A DNA stretch of 64,000 nt from Paraburkholderia edwinii (GTDB lineage: Bacteria; Pseudomonadota; Gammaproteobacteria; Burkholderiales; Burkholderiaceae), in the NCBI RefSeq assembly GCF_019428685.1, contig NZ_CP080095.1, forward strand, positions 4,588,001-4,652,000, written 5' to 3'. Under the pieces are notes generated by a model. That model worked only from the letters and a program-made list of their open reading frames with translations. It was not told the DNA's origin and searched no databases. The stretch's first letter is position 1, and the number at the start of each line of letters is the position of its first letter. The position numbers and the translations under genes are program-made. Shown piece after piece: positions 7,488 to 16,388 of the stretch.

Positions 7488-8159
7488 ATGCTGTCACGCG
7501 ACGCTCTCCGCTCCGGCGCCTATCTCGATAGCTTCAGCGACCTTCCCGTGGAAACGCTATGGACGGCGCCACGCATCGAAGCATCGCTCGCGCAAACGCT
7601 CGCGCAGCGACCGCATGGCGATAGCGGTCCAATCTGGATTTTTGCGTACGGTTCGCTGATGTGGAATCCGCTGATCCACTTCGACGCCCACGCGACGGCG
7701 ACGTTGCACGACTGGCACCGCAGCTTCTGCCTGAGAGTCGTCGCCGGCCGCGGCAGCCCCGATGCGCCCGGCCGCATGCTTGCGCTCGAACCGGGCGGCA
7801 GCGCAGCGGGCATTGCACTGAAGCTCGCGCCGGCATCGATGAACGAAGAGCTGCGGCTCGTCTGGATTCGTGAAATGGTGGCGGGTTCCTATCTGCCGAC
7901 ATGGGCGCCGATCACCTTCGCAGACGGCACGCATACGCATGCGATCGCCTTCGTCGCCGACCGCAATCAATCGCAATACGAAGCGGATGCGTCGGTACGC
8001 ACCGTGGCTCCGCTGATTGCGATCGCCCGCGGTCGCCACGGGACGAATCGCGAGTATGTCGTCAGGCTTGAAGCGGCGCTCGACGAAGCCCGCTTGACGG
8101 ACCTGTACATCGAGCAGTTGGCCGGCGAAATCCGGCGTCTGGCATCCGCGCACAAATGA
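7488..8159 (+). CDS. ChaC-type gamma-glutamylcyclotransferase (first paralogue)
   Basis: This 223-residue ChaC-family protein has the substrate-binding motif YGSLMWNP (about residues 51-58) and the catalytic-region WIREM near residue 126. The family cleaves glutathione to 5-oxoproline and Cys-Gly in the cytosol. A second ChaC gene lies at 55844-56593. It stands alone between the kinase gene and the RND operon, with no strong ribosome site before the ATG. The older name as a cation-transport regulator derives from E. coli and should not be carried over. Confidence 0.85.
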   Translation: MLSRDALRSGAYLDSFSDLPVETLWTAPRIEASLAQTLAQRPHGDSGPIWIFAYGSLMWNPLIHFDAHATATLHDWHRSFCLRVVAGRGSPDAPGRMLALEPGGSAAGIALKLAPASMNEELRLVWIREMVAGSYLPTWAPITFADGTHTHAIAFVADRNQSQYEADASVRTVAPLIAIARGRHGTNREYVVRLEAALDEARLTDLYIEQLAGEIRRLASAHK

Positions 8160-8208
8160 CGCGCCACGCCGCGATCGCGCTCCGAGGCAAGCCCCTCGCT
8201 CCGCCCCG

Positions 8209-8233
8209 TTGAACTGTATCCGGCCAGGATACA
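8209..8233 (+). promoter_or_regulatory. Operator-like inverted repeat upstream of the RND operon
   Basis: TGTATCC-GGCCA-GGATACA (8215-8233) is a perfect 7-5-7 inverted repeat, about 170 bp before the adaptor gene. A -35-like TTGAAC (8209-8214) abuts its left arm. The form fits a TetR- or MarR-type repressor site, but no such regulator is encoded next to the operon. The symmetry is seen; the function is inferred. Confidence 0.4.
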
Positions 8234-8402
8234 AAGCGTCGCCGATCGCCGTCTTTATCGCCATCAGGGCGTCAACCATACTGCTGCCAACGCTTGAGAC
8301 CGTTGCCGAAGCACCGAACAACGGCCTACCCGCGGCGGCTGGCTGAGCTCGCTCATCAACCACGCGCAACGAAACAGTTCTGTTTATTAAGGATCACTAG
8401 CC

Positions 8403-9689
8403 ATGATGAAGAATGCGAAAAACCGGAAGCGGCTATCGATTGCAATCGGTGCGCTGTTTATCGCCGGCACGACCGCAGGCATCGGTCTGATGCTGCACGA
8501 ACGCGACGTCGGCCCCGTGACCCGCGCGCATGCGGCCGACGCGCCGGCGCCCGCCGCCGAAGTGGATGTCGCCAGCGTGCTCAATCAATCGGTGACCGAC
8601 TGGCAAAGTTATTCGGGCCGCCTCGAAGCGATCGACCATATCGACGTGCGTCCGCTTGTGCCCGGCACGATCGTCGCCGTGCATTTCAAGGACGGCGCGC
8701 TCGTGAAGAAAGGCGATGCGCTCTTCACGATCGACCCGCGCCCGTATCAGGCGGAAGTCGACCGTGCGGCCGCGCAGCTCGCCGCCGCAAAAGCGCGCGC
8801 GATCTACACCACGGCCGACGCCGCCCGCGCCGAACGCCTGCTTACCGACAACGCGATCGCCAAACGCGACTACGACGAAAAGCAGAACGCATCGCGCGAA
8901 GCCAACGCCGGTGTCAAGGCCGCGCAGGCCGCGCTCGAAGCCGCACAGGTAAACCTCGGCTACACGACGATCACCGCGCCGATTTCAGGCCGCGTATCGC
9001 GCGCGGAACTGACGCTCGGCAATGTGGTGTCGGTCGGCGCGAACGCGCCGGTGCTCACCACGCTCGTTTCCGTGTCGCCGATCTATGCATCGTTCGACGT
9101 CGACGAGCAAACGTATCTGCAATACCTCGGTCGCGACCGCAACGCAAAGGTGCCCGTCTCGCTCGGACTGGCCGATGAAAGCGGCTACTCGCGCGACGGC
9201 ACGATTACGTCGGTCGACAACCGGCTCGATATGACGTCCGGCACGATTCGCGTGCGTGCGAGCTTCGACAACGCGGACGGCGCGCTCGTGCCCGGTCTCT
9301 ATGCACGCGTGAAGGTGGGCGGCGGCGCCGCGCATCCGGCGATTCTCGTCGACGACGCGGCGATCGGCACGGACCAGGCGAAGAAATACGTGCTCGTCGT
9401 CGATGCGTCGAACACGGTGCGATACCGCGAAGTCGAGCTCGGCGCGCTGCACGACAAGCTGCGCGTCGTCACCTCGGGTCTCAACGCGGGCGACCGGATC
9501 GTCGTGAACGGCATTCAGCGCGCCCGTCCCGGCGACAGCGTCACCCCGCACGCGGTCTCGATGACAGGCGCGGCGAAGTCCACCGCTTCATTGCCCGCTT
9601 CATTGCCCGCTTCATTGCCCGCTTCACCGCCTGCTTCACCGTCCGCTTCATCGTCCGATTCACCGTCCTCCTCAAAGTCCGCTTCATGA
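8403..9689 (+). CDS. RND efflux periplasmic adaptor (membrane fusion protein)
   Basis: This 428-residue HlyD/AcrA-family adaptor has an N-terminal signal/anchor (residues about 10-32), a lipoyl-like region (EAIDHIDVRPLVPGTIVAVHFKDGALVKKG), an alpha-hairpin and beta-barrel domains. It would link the inner-membrane pump to the outer-membrane channel. ATGATG gives two possible starts (8403 or 8406). The final roughly 35 residues are a Ser/Pro/Ala tail made by 12-bp tandem repeats (9585-9680), absent from typical adaptors. It is the first gene of a three-gene efflux operon. Confidence 0.93.
   Translation: MMKNAKNRKRLSIAIGALFIAGTTAGIGLMLHERDVGPVTRAHAADAPAPAAEVDVASVLNQSVTDWQSYSGRLEAIDHIDVRPLVPGTIVAVHFKDGALVKKGDALFTIDPRPYQAEVDRAAAQLAAAKARAIYTTADAARAERLLTDNAIAKRDYDEKQNASREANAGVKAAQAALEAAQVNLGYTTITAPISGRVSRAELTLGNVVSVGANAPVLTTLVSVSPIYASFDVDEQTYLQYLGRDRNAKVPVSLGLADESGYSRDGTITSVDNRLDMTSGTIRVRASFDNADGALVPGLYARVKVGGGAAHPAILVDDAAIGTDQAKKYVLVVDASNTVRYREVELGALHDKLRVVTSGLNAGDRIVVNGIQRARPGDSVTPHAVSMTGAAKSTASLPASLPASLPASPPASPSASSSDSPSSSKSAS
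9585..9680 (+). repeat. Eight 12-bp tandem repeats coding a Ser-Pro tail
   Basis: The unit GCTTCATTGCCC occurs three times exactly (9585-9620), then five degenerate 12-bp units follow to 9680. In frame the units encode A-S-L-P, three times, then A-S-P-P, A-S-P-S, A-S-S-S, D-S-P-S and S-S-K-S. Because the period is a multiple of three, copy-number change would lengthen or shorten the tail without a frameshift. Confidence 0.9.
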
Positions 9690-9723
9690 CGCGTCCACTT
9701 CGACAGGATTCGGGAAAAACATC

Positions 9724-12700
9724 ATGAACATCTCCAGGTTCTTTATCGACCGGCCCATTTTTGCTGGCGTGCTGTCGGTCATTATTCTGCTTGGCGGCAT
9801 CATCGCGTTGACGATGCTGCCGACCTCCGAGTATCCGGAAGTCGTGCCGCCATCGGTTGTGGTTCGCGCGCAATATCCGGGCGCGAACCCGAAAGTCATC
9901 GCGGAAACGGTCGCCTCGCCGCTCGAAGAAAAGATTAACGGCGTCGAAAACATGCTGTACATGCAGTCGCAAGCGAATAGCGACGGCAACATGACGACCA
10001 CCGTCACGTTCAAGCTCGGCACAAACCCCGACCTTGCCACCCAGCTTGTGCAAAACCGCGTGCAGCAGGCCCTGCCGCGCTTGCCTGAAGACGTGCAGCG
10101 GCTCGGCGTGACAGTCGTGAAGGCCGCGCCGACACTCGTGATGGGCGTGAACCTCGTATCGCCGAACGACCGCTATGACATGACGTATCTGCGCAACTAC
10201 GCGCTGATCAACGTGAAGACGCGGCTCGAACGCATTCCCGGCATCGGCGAAGTGGTGCTCTGGGGGTCCGGCGACTACGCGATGCGCATCTGGCTCGATC
10301 CGACCAAAGTGGCGCGCCAGAACATGACCGCATCGGACGTGGTGAAGGCGATCCGCGAGCAGAACGTGCAGGTTGCAGCCGGCCTCGTCGGCGGCCCGCC
10401 GATGAGCGAAAACGTGCCGATGCAGCTGTCGATCAACGCGCAAGGCCGGCTCAAGTCCGAAGAGGAATTTCGCCATATCGTGCTGAAGACTTCGGCGGAC
10501 GGCGCGGTCACGCACCTCGGCGACGTCGCGCGCGTCGAGCTCGATGCGCAGGAATACGGGCTGCGCGCGCTGCTCGATAACAAGGCGTCGGCACAGCTGA
10601 TCATCTATCAGCAGCCGGGTGCGAACTCGCTGCAGATCTCCGACGAAGTCCGCAAGACGATGAAGGAGCTCAAGGGCGATATGCCCGACGGCGTCGACTA
10701 TCGCATCGTCTACGACCCGACGCAGTTCGTGCGCGAAAGCATCGACGCCGTCGTGCATACGCTGATCGAAGCGATCGTGCTGGTGGTGATTGTCGTGATC
10801 GTATTCTTGCAAAGCTGGCGCGCGTCGATCATTCCGCTGCTTGCGGTGCCCGTATCGATCGTCGGGACGTTCTCGCTGATGCTCGCGTTCGGCTTCACGA
10901 TCAACGCGCTGTCGCTGTTCGGCATGGTGCTGGCCATCGGCATCGTGGTCGACGATGCGATCGTCGTGGTCGAGAACGTCGAGCGCAATATCGCCGCAGG
11001 GTTGAAGCCGCTCGACGCAACCTACGAAGCGATGCGCGAGGTCAGCGGGCCAATCGTCGCGATCGCGTTGACGCTCGTCGCGGTTTTTGTGCCGCTTGCG
11101 TTCATGTCGGGCCTGACCGGCCAGTTCTACAAGCAGTTCGCGATGACCATCGCCATCTCGACCGTCATCTCGGCGTTCAATTCGCTGACGTTGTCGCCGG
11201 CCCTTGCCGCGTTGCTGCTGCGCGACCATCACGCGCCGAAAGACGCACTGACGCGTGTGATGGACCGTCTGTTCGGCCCGTTCTTCCGCGTATTCAACAA
11301 AGTGTTCACGCGCGGTTCCGAGTCGTACGGCAAAGGCGTCGGCAAGGTCATCGGCCACAAGGTCGCGATGCTCGTCATCTACGGCGTGCTGCTCGCCGCC
11401 GCCGGCCTGATGGCGAAGATCGTTCCCCGCGGCTTTGTGCCGGCGCAGGACAAGGATTATCTCGTCAGCATCGTGCAGTTGCCGAACGGCGCGTCGCTCG
11501 AACGCACAGAGAAGGTGATTCGCGAGATGGCCGACATCACGCTGAAGCAGCCGGGCGTCGAAAGCGCGGTCGAATATCCGGGCATGTCGGTGAACGGCTT
11601 TATGAACTCGTCGAGCGCGGGCGTCCTGTTCGTCGTGCTGAAGCCGTCGAAGACGCGCCATAAAGGCGAAACGGCCAACGAGATTGTCGCGGCGCTCAAC
11701 GCGAAGTTCGGCGCGATCAAGGACGCACAGATCGCCGTCTTTCCGCCGCCACCCGTGCTCGGCCTCGGCGCGCTCGGCGGCTTCAAGCTGCAGATCGAAG
11801 ACCGCGGCGCGCTCGGCTACGAAGCGCTGAATAGCGCGACGCAGGCGTTCCTCACGAAGGCCGCGCAAGCCCCCGAACTCGGGCCGTCGTTCTCGAGCTA
11901 TCAGATCAACGTGCCGCAGCTGAACGTCAATCTGGATCGCGTGAAAGCGAAGCAGCTTGGCGTGAATATCACCGATGTGTTCGACACGATGCAGATCTAT
12001 CTCGGCTCGCTGTACGTGAACGACTTCAACAAGTTCGGCCGCGTATTTCAGGTGCGCGCGCAGGCCGACGCACCGTTCCGCGCCACGGCGAACGACATCG
12101 GCCAGTTGAAGACGCGCAACGCCAATGGCGAGATGGTGCCGCTGTCGTCGCTCGTGAGCGTCACGCCGACGTATGGCCCGGAGATGGTCGTGCGCTACAA
12201 CGGCTACACGGCAGCCGACATCAACGGCGGCCCCGCGCCCGGCTATTCGTCGGGTCAAGCACAGGCGGCCATCGAGCGGATCGCGAAGGAAACGCTGCCG
12301 CGCGGCGTGAAGTTCGAGTGGACCGATCTCACGTATCAGCAGGTACTCGCCGGCAGCTCCGCGCTGTGGGTGTTCCCGATCAGCGTGCTGCTCGTGTTCC
12401 TCGTGCTCGCCGCGATGTACGAAAGCCTGACGCTGCCGCTCGCGATTCTGCTGATCGTGCCGATGACGCTCCTCTCCGCGTTGACCGGCGTGTGGCTGAC
12501 GCGCGGCGACAACAACATCTTCACGCAGATCGGTTTGATGGTGCTCGTCGGGCTCTCCGCGAAAAACGCGATTCTGATCGTCGAGTTCGCGCGCGAGCTC
12601 GAAATGCAGGGGCGCTCGATTGTCCAGGCCGCGATTGAAGCGAGCCGCTTGCGATTGCGCCCGATTCTGATGACGTCGATCGCTTTCATCATGGGCGTGG

Positions 12701-12951
12701 TGCCGCTTGTGATCTCGACCGGCGCCGGCGCCGAGATGCGCCGCGCAATGGGTATCGCGGTGTTCTTCGGGATGCTTGGCGTGACGCTGTTCGGACTGAT
12801 GCTGACGCCCGTGTTCTATGTGCTGCTGCGCAAGCTCGCGGGCGGCAAGCATCTCGCGGACAAGCACGGCCATCATCCGCATATTCACGGCCCCGATGAC
12901 AGCCCATCCGCTCCCGCCGTCCGTGTACCCGAACCGGCTTACGAAGACTAA
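9724..12951 (+). CDS. RND multidrug efflux transporter, HAE1 family
   Basis: This 1075-residue inner-membrane proton/drug antiporter of the AcrB/MexF class starts MNISRFFIDRPIFA. It has two six-helix repeats and two large periplasmic loops; the proton-relay Asp pair is in GIVVDDAIVVVEN and the second relay Lys region in GLSAKNAILIVEFA. It is most like the MexF/CeoB subgroup by general pattern (inference). The C-terminal 30 residues carry a His-rich cytosolic tail (HGHHPHIHG). It lies 34 bp downstream of the adaptor and 17 bp upstream of the outer-membrane gene, so the three form one operon. Confidence 0.95.
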   Translation: MNISRFFIDRPIFAGVLSVIILLGGIIALTMLPTSEYPEVVPPSVVVRAQYPGANPKVIAETVASPLEEKINGVENMLYMQSQANSDGNMTTTVTFKLGTNPDLATQLVQNRVQQALPRLPEDVQRLGVTVVKAAPTLVMGVNLVSPNDRYDMTYLRNYALINVKTRLERIPGIGEVVLWGSGDYAMRIWLDPTKVARQNMTASDVVKAIREQNVQVAAGLVGGPPMSENVPMQLSINAQGRLKSEEEFRHIVLKTSADGAVTHLGDVARVELDAQEYGLRALLDNKASAQLIIYQQPGANSLQISDEVRKTMKELKGDMPDGVDYRIVYDPTQFVRESIDAVVHTLIEAIVLVVIVVIVFLQSWRASIIPLLAVPVSIVGTFSLMLAFGFTINALSLFGMVLAIGIVVDDAIVVVENVERNIAAGLKPLDATYEAMREVSGPIVAIALTLVAVFVPLAFMSGLTGQFYKQFAMTIAISTVISAFNSLTLSPALAALLLRDHHAPKDALTRVMDRLFGPFFRVFNKVFTRGSESYGKGVGKVIGHKVAMLVIYGVLLAAAGLMAKIVPRGFVPAQDKDYLVSIVQLPNGASLERTEKVIREMADITLKQPGVESAVEYPGMSVNGFMNSSSAGVLFVVLKPSKTRHKGETANEIVAALNAKFGAIKDAQIAVFPPPPVLGLGALGGFKLQIEDRGALGYEALNSATQAFLTKAAQAPELGPSFSSYQINVPQLNVNLDRVKAKQLGVNITDVFDTMQIYLGSLYVNDFNKFGRVFQVRAQADAPFRATANDIGQLKTRNANGEMVPLSSLVSVTPTYGPEMVVRYNGYTAADINGGPAPGYSSGQAQAAIERIAKETLPRGVKFEWTDLTYQQVLAGSSALWVFPISVLLVFLVLAAMYESLTLPLAILLIVPMTLLSALTGVWLTRGDNNIFTQIGLMVLVGLSAKNAILIVEFARELEMQGRSIVQAAIEASRLRLRPILMTSIAFIMGVVPLVISTGAGAEMRRAMGIAVFFGMLGVTLFGLMLTPVFYVLLRKLAGGKHLADKHGHHPHIHGPDDSPSAPAVRVPEPAYED

Positions 12952-12968
12952 GCGATAAGGAAAGCGTC

Positions 12969-14501
12969 ATGAAACGATCGATGATGAAAAGCGTGTTGAC
13001 CGGCTCGATACTGCTTGGCGCCTTGCTCGTGCTCGCGGGTTGCTCGCTTGCGCCGACGTATGGAGTGCCGTCCACGCCGATGCCGGCCGCGTTCAAGGAA
13101 GCCACGCATGAAACAACACATGAGGCCACGCAGACCGCGCTGCCCGCGTCGGAAGCGGGCAGCTGGAAGACTGCGCAGCCATCCGAAGCCATATCGCGCG
13201 GCGAATGGTGGAAGGTATTTGGCGATGCGAAACTCGATGCGCTCGAGCAGCAGGCTCTGGAAGCAAACCAGAACCTGAAAGCAGCGGCCGCGCGCGTGAA
13301 GGAAGCGCGCGCGCTGAACCAGGCCGCGCGTGCGGGACTATTCCCGACGCTCGACGCCGGCTTCGGCCCGACGCGGCAAAAGGTATCGGCGGCCTCGCAA
13401 TTCCAGCCGGATGGCGCGAATATTCCGCAGCAGACGTTCTGGCGCGCGCAGGCGAGCGCATCGTATGAAGTCGATCTGTTCGGCCGCGTCGCATCGACGG
13501 TCGATGCGGCGAAGGCCGACACGCAGCAAAGCGAAGCGCTGTTCCGCTCGGTGCTGCTCGCGCTGCAGGCCGACGTCGCGCAGAACTACTTCGCGTTGCG
13601 CGAGCTCGATGCGGAAACCGACGTGTTCGACCACGCCGTCGAACTGCGCGAGCAGGCACTGAAGCTCGCGCAGCATCGATATGCGGAAGGCGACGTGACC
13701 GAACTCGACGTTTCGCGCGCCAAGGCGGAACTCGCGACCGCGCGTTCGGACGCGATGACGGTGCAGCGTCTGCGCGCCGCATCCGAGCACAGTCTTGCGG
13801 TGCTGCTTGGCCGCGCGCCAGCCGAGTTTTCGATGGCGGCCGATCCGCTGCAGCCGGTCGAGTTGCGCGTGCCGCCCGGGCTGCCGTCGTCGCTGCTCGA
13901 GAGGCGCCCCGATATCGCCGCCGCCGAGCGTGCGATGGCCGCGGCGAATGCGCGGATCGGCGTGGCGAAAGCGGCGTTCTTTCCGTCGTTGACGCTAACC
14001 GGCACCGGCGGCTTCGAATCGGCCACGCTCGGCGATCTCTTCAAATGGAGCAGCCGCGCGTTCCTGCTCGGCCCGCTCGCGGGCACGGCGCTCAATGTGC
14101 CGATTTTCGACGGCGGGCGTCGCAAGGGCAATCTCGCGAATGCGCGTGCCGTCTATGAAGAGGATGTCGCGGACTATCGGCAGCAAGTGCTGACCGCGTT
14201 CCGCGAAGTCGAAGACAGTCTGTCCGATCTACGCATTCTCGAAGCGCAGACGAAGCAGCAGAATGAAGCGGTGAATGCGTCGCAGCGTGCCGCCGATCTT
14301 TCGCGTACGCAGTACACGGAAGGCGCGATCAATTACCTGGACGTGATCGAGGCGCAACGCACGGTGCTGCAGGCGAAACGCGCCGCCGTGCAGTTGCAGG
14401 GTGTTCAGGCGGCGGCAACGGTGAACCTCATACGTGCGTTGGGAGGCGGCTGGGGCGATAACGTACCGGAACCCACGATGCCGCCGCTTGCGCAGAAGTA
14501 G
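12969..14501 (+). CDS. Outer-membrane efflux lipoprotein, NodT/OprM family
   Basis: This 510-residue protein has a lipoprotein signal with lipobox LVLAGC (cleavage before C about residue 25) and two OEP repeats that form the TolC-like channel, with typical motifs such as LLERRPDIAAAERAM and TAFREVEDSLSDLR. It completes the tripartite RND pump. After the lipobox there is a short Thr/His/Glu-rich linker (ATHETTHEAT). AAGGAAAG before ATG 12969 is a good ribosome site. A hairpin at 14547-14582 lies shortly after the stop. Confidence 0.93.
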   Translation: MKRSMMKSVLTGSILLGALLVLAGCSLAPTYGVPSTPMPAAFKEATHETTHEATQTALPASEAGSWKTAQPSEAISRGEWWKVFGDAKLDALEQQALEANQNLKAAAARVKEARALNQAARAGLFPTLDAGFGPTRQKVSAASQFQPDGANIPQQTFWRAQASASYEVDLFGRVASTVDAAKADTQQSEALFRSVLLALQADVAQNYFALRELDAETDVFDHAVELREQALKLAQHRYAEGDVTELDVSRAKAELATARSDAMTVQRLRAASEHSLAVLLGRAPAEFSMAADPLQPVELRVPPGLPSSLLERRPDIAAAERAMAAANARIGVAKAAFFPSLTLTGTGGFESATLGDLFKWSSRAFLLGPLAGTALNVPIFDGGRRKGNLANARAVYEEDVADYRQQVLTAFREVEDSLSDLRILEAQTKQQNEAVNASQRAADLSRTQYTEGAINYLDVIEAQRTVLQAKRAAVQLQGVQAAATVNLIRALGGGWGDNVPEPTMPPLAQK

Positions 14502-14540
14502 CTCATCACCGCACGGCCCAGGTTCACTAAACGTGCGCTA

Positions 14541-14582
14541 AACAAAAACGCCCATCCGATGACATTGCAACGGATGGGCGTT
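14541..14582 (-). terminator. Rho-independent terminator between convergent genes
   Basis: A 12-bp perfect stem, AACGCCCATCCG (14547-14558) with CGGATGGGCGTT (14571-14582), encloses a 12-base loop. Read on the minus strand the stem is followed by TTTTTGTTTAG, so it terminates the NTF2-like gene. It may also end the RND operon on the plus strand, though no T-run follows there. Confidence 0.8.
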
Positions 14583-14595
14583 CACGCGTAGGTAA

Positions 14596-14982
14596 TCAGG
14601 TCTCGAGCACCTGCGGCCCCAGCGAATTGTCGATCAGCACTTTCCAACCGCCGCCCGGCTGCTTGCGAAAAACGGTTGTCGCAACCAGTTCTCTCGACGA
14701 GACTTCGCCATCGGTATCTTTGTATTCGAGCATCCACCGCGACAGGAACAGCGCGATACCATCTGCTTCGATAACATGCGTTTTGAGTTGCTTCGCCGAT
14801 ACGCCGGATTTCATCGCACGTTCGAAAAAACGTCTGAGTTCCGCGCGCTCGCGAACCGTTCTTCCCGGTTCCGTGACGACTACCGCGTCGTCTTCATAGA
14901 AGCCGATGACCGTATCGATGTCCTGCTCGTTGAATGCCCGGTCCAACAGTTCCACCGCATGTTCGGGGCTGGTCGCGATCAT
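14596..14982 (-). CDS. NTF2/SnoaL-like protein (DUF4440 type)
   Basis: This 128-residue protein has the cone-shaped NTF2-like fold pattern: an N-terminal helix (AVELLDRAFNEQDIDTVIGFY), EDDAVVV, a middle helix (ELRRFFERAMKSG) and C-terminal strands (ATTVFRKQPGGGWKVLIDNS). The family is often annotated SgcJ/EcaC or calcium/calmodulin kinase association-like, with no single reaction; no catalytic residue is assigned. GGAGGAAAA precedes the ATG. It is monocistronic, with its own terminator. Confidence 0.75.
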   Translation of the reverse strand: MIATSPEHAVELLDRAFNEQDIDTVIGFYEDDAVVVTEPGRTVRERAELRRFFERAMKSGVSAKQLKTHVIEADGIALFLSRWMLEYKDTDGEVSSRELVATTVFRKQPGGGWKVLIDNSLGPQVLET

Positions 14983-15085
14983 GGCTTTTTCCTCCGAAGT
15001 AACTCACATCATAGTCGAGTGACTGGTCGATGAGTGCTACCAGGGCAGGAAACTTTGTAAGTTGATTTCACAGCGCAATGGCAAT

Positions 15086-16006
15086 TCAATCGCGCGGCCG
15101 CTCCGGCTCGCGCAAACTTTCGGCGAGATGATTGAGCACGGCTCGCGTTTTCGCGGCCATTTTTTGCCCGAGCGGAATGATTGCGTGCACGGGCGGACCG
15201 TCGACCGCCGCATGCGGCAGCACATGCACGAGCCGCCCTGCTTTCACATGCGGCAATGCAACGCGATCGTGAATCTGCGCGATGCCGAAGCCCGCGATCG
15301 CCGCATCGACGAGCGCCTGGCCATCGGCGAGAACGAGTGCGGATGTCACCGGCATCTCGCGTTTAACCGTCCCCTCGCGCAAAGTCCAGGGCCGCAACCT
15401 GCCCGTGGGGCCGCGAAACACGATGGCGTCATGCGAGGCGAGATCGGCGATCGTTTCGACCGGCCCTTTGCGCGTGAGATAGGCGGGCGCCGCGTACAGT
15501 CCTACCTTCAGATCGCACAGCTTGCGCACTGTCATCTCGCTGTCGACGGGCAACTCACCGATGCGCACGACGATATCCCAACCTTCGCCAACCGGGTCCG
15601 ACATGCGGTCGGTCAATGCGAGTTCGAGCGTGACCTTCGGATGCTTGCGGCGCAGCGCTTCGAACGTGGGCAGGAGCAGCCGTCCGAAACCGGCCGGCAA
15701 ATCGAGCCGCACGCGGCCGACCGGCTCCGACTGCCGCGCCGCGAGCTGATGCTCAGCTTCACGCAAACCATCGAGCGCGGCTTGCGCGGCGAACAGATAG
15801 GTTTCACCGTCTTCGGTCAGCCGCACGGCACGTGTCGTGCGCTGAAAAAGCCGCGTGCCGAGCCGCGTTTCGAGCCGCTGCACGGCCTTACCGACATTCG
15901 ACTTGCTGGTGCCGAGGTCTTCGCCGGCGCGCGTGAAGCTGCCGGTCTGCGTGACCGCGATAAAGCACGCGATATCGGAAATCGAGGTTTCGCCACGCTC
16001 GGGCAT
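15086..16006 (-). CDS. LysR-family regulator (paralogue 1 beside the OYE gene)
   Basis: This 306-residue LysR protein has a winged helix-turn-helix at residues 8-67 (FTRAGEDLGTSKSNVGKAVQRLE) and a substrate-binding domain from about 92. I set the start at ATG 16006 because upstream in-frame codons cross intergenic repeats. It is divergent from the flavin oxidoreductase gene at 16389, its likely target. It closely resembles the LysR at 17620-18576 (shared LFQRTTRAVRLTEDGETYL, GRVRLDLP, MSDPV-GWD, FRGP-GRLRPW), so the pair arose by duplication. Confidence 0.88.
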   Translation of the reverse strand: MPERGETSISDIACFIAVTQTGSFTRAGEDLGTSKSNVGKAVQRLETRLGTRLFQRTTRAVRLTEDGETYLFAAQAALDGLREAEHQLAARQSEPVGRVRLDLPAGFGRLLLPTFEALRRKHPKVTLELALTDRMSDPVGEGWDIVVRIGELPVDSEMTVRKLCDLKVGLYAAPAYLTRKGPVETIADLASHDAIVFRGPTGRLRPWTLREGTVKREMPVTSALVLADGQALVDAAIAGFGIAQIHDRVALPHVKAGRLVHVLPHAAVDGPPVHAIIPLGQKMAAKTRAVLNHLAESLREPERPRD

Positions 16007-16388
16007 TCGATCACCTGCTTCGTTTGCAAATAGGGGGATGCCGAATTCAATCGTGCCGTTCAACACGCGCATGGCGAGAAGAGCAAAGCCCGGGACGCAA
16101 TGTCCCGGGCTTCCTCGGGCACGACCCTCGCCGTCTTTTCTTTTTATCGCCTTCACATGACGGCACTGCATTTTGCCTCACAGACGAACCGCGGATAAAT
16201 CACCGTAGCGTGGTTACTCCGTCTCCTGCAAAGCGACAATGCACACCGTCTCCCGCGAAGCGACAGAGCGTCTCCCGCCGCAGGGTTTCTCGCAACGCAT
16301 GCTCACCCTACGATGGACACCGAAACATCCGTTGCGCCGTGTTCACCGGACACCGGCGCCTGTCCCCTCGTTCCTGAAGGTGAACCCG
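16007..16388. other. Intergenic region between divergent lysR and OYE genes
   Basis: These 382 bp hold the two divergent promoters but no gene. An 11-bp stem-loop, AAGCCCGGGAC/GTCCCGGGCTT (16086-16112), lies about 80 bp upstream of the lysR start, and in the lysR direction is followed by TGCTCTTC. Two 20-bp direct repeats with a 27-bp period lie at 16219-16265. They may be regulator sites or a leader structure. Confidence 0.5.
16219..16265 (+). repeat. Two direct repeats with 27-bp period upstream of the OYE gene
   Basis: CCGTCTCCTGCAAAGCGACA (16219-16238) recurs as CCGTCTCCCGCGAAGCGACA (16246-16265), 18 of 20 bases identical. A degenerate third start, CGTCTCCCGCCGCAG, begins at 16269. About 125 bp before the OYE start, these could be operator copies for the divergent LysR, though they lack an obvious T-N11-A dyad. 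Confidence 0.6.

Noticed and set aside
9541..12888. A 1115-residue open frame antisense to the RND permease
   Set aside because: It is a product of high GC codon bias opposite a clear HAE1 transporter, and its translation is Arg/His/Asp-rich with no domain.
16086..16112. Intrinsic terminator at the strong hairpin
   Set aside because: No gene ends just before it in either direction and no T-run follows; left as a leader or unknown structure.
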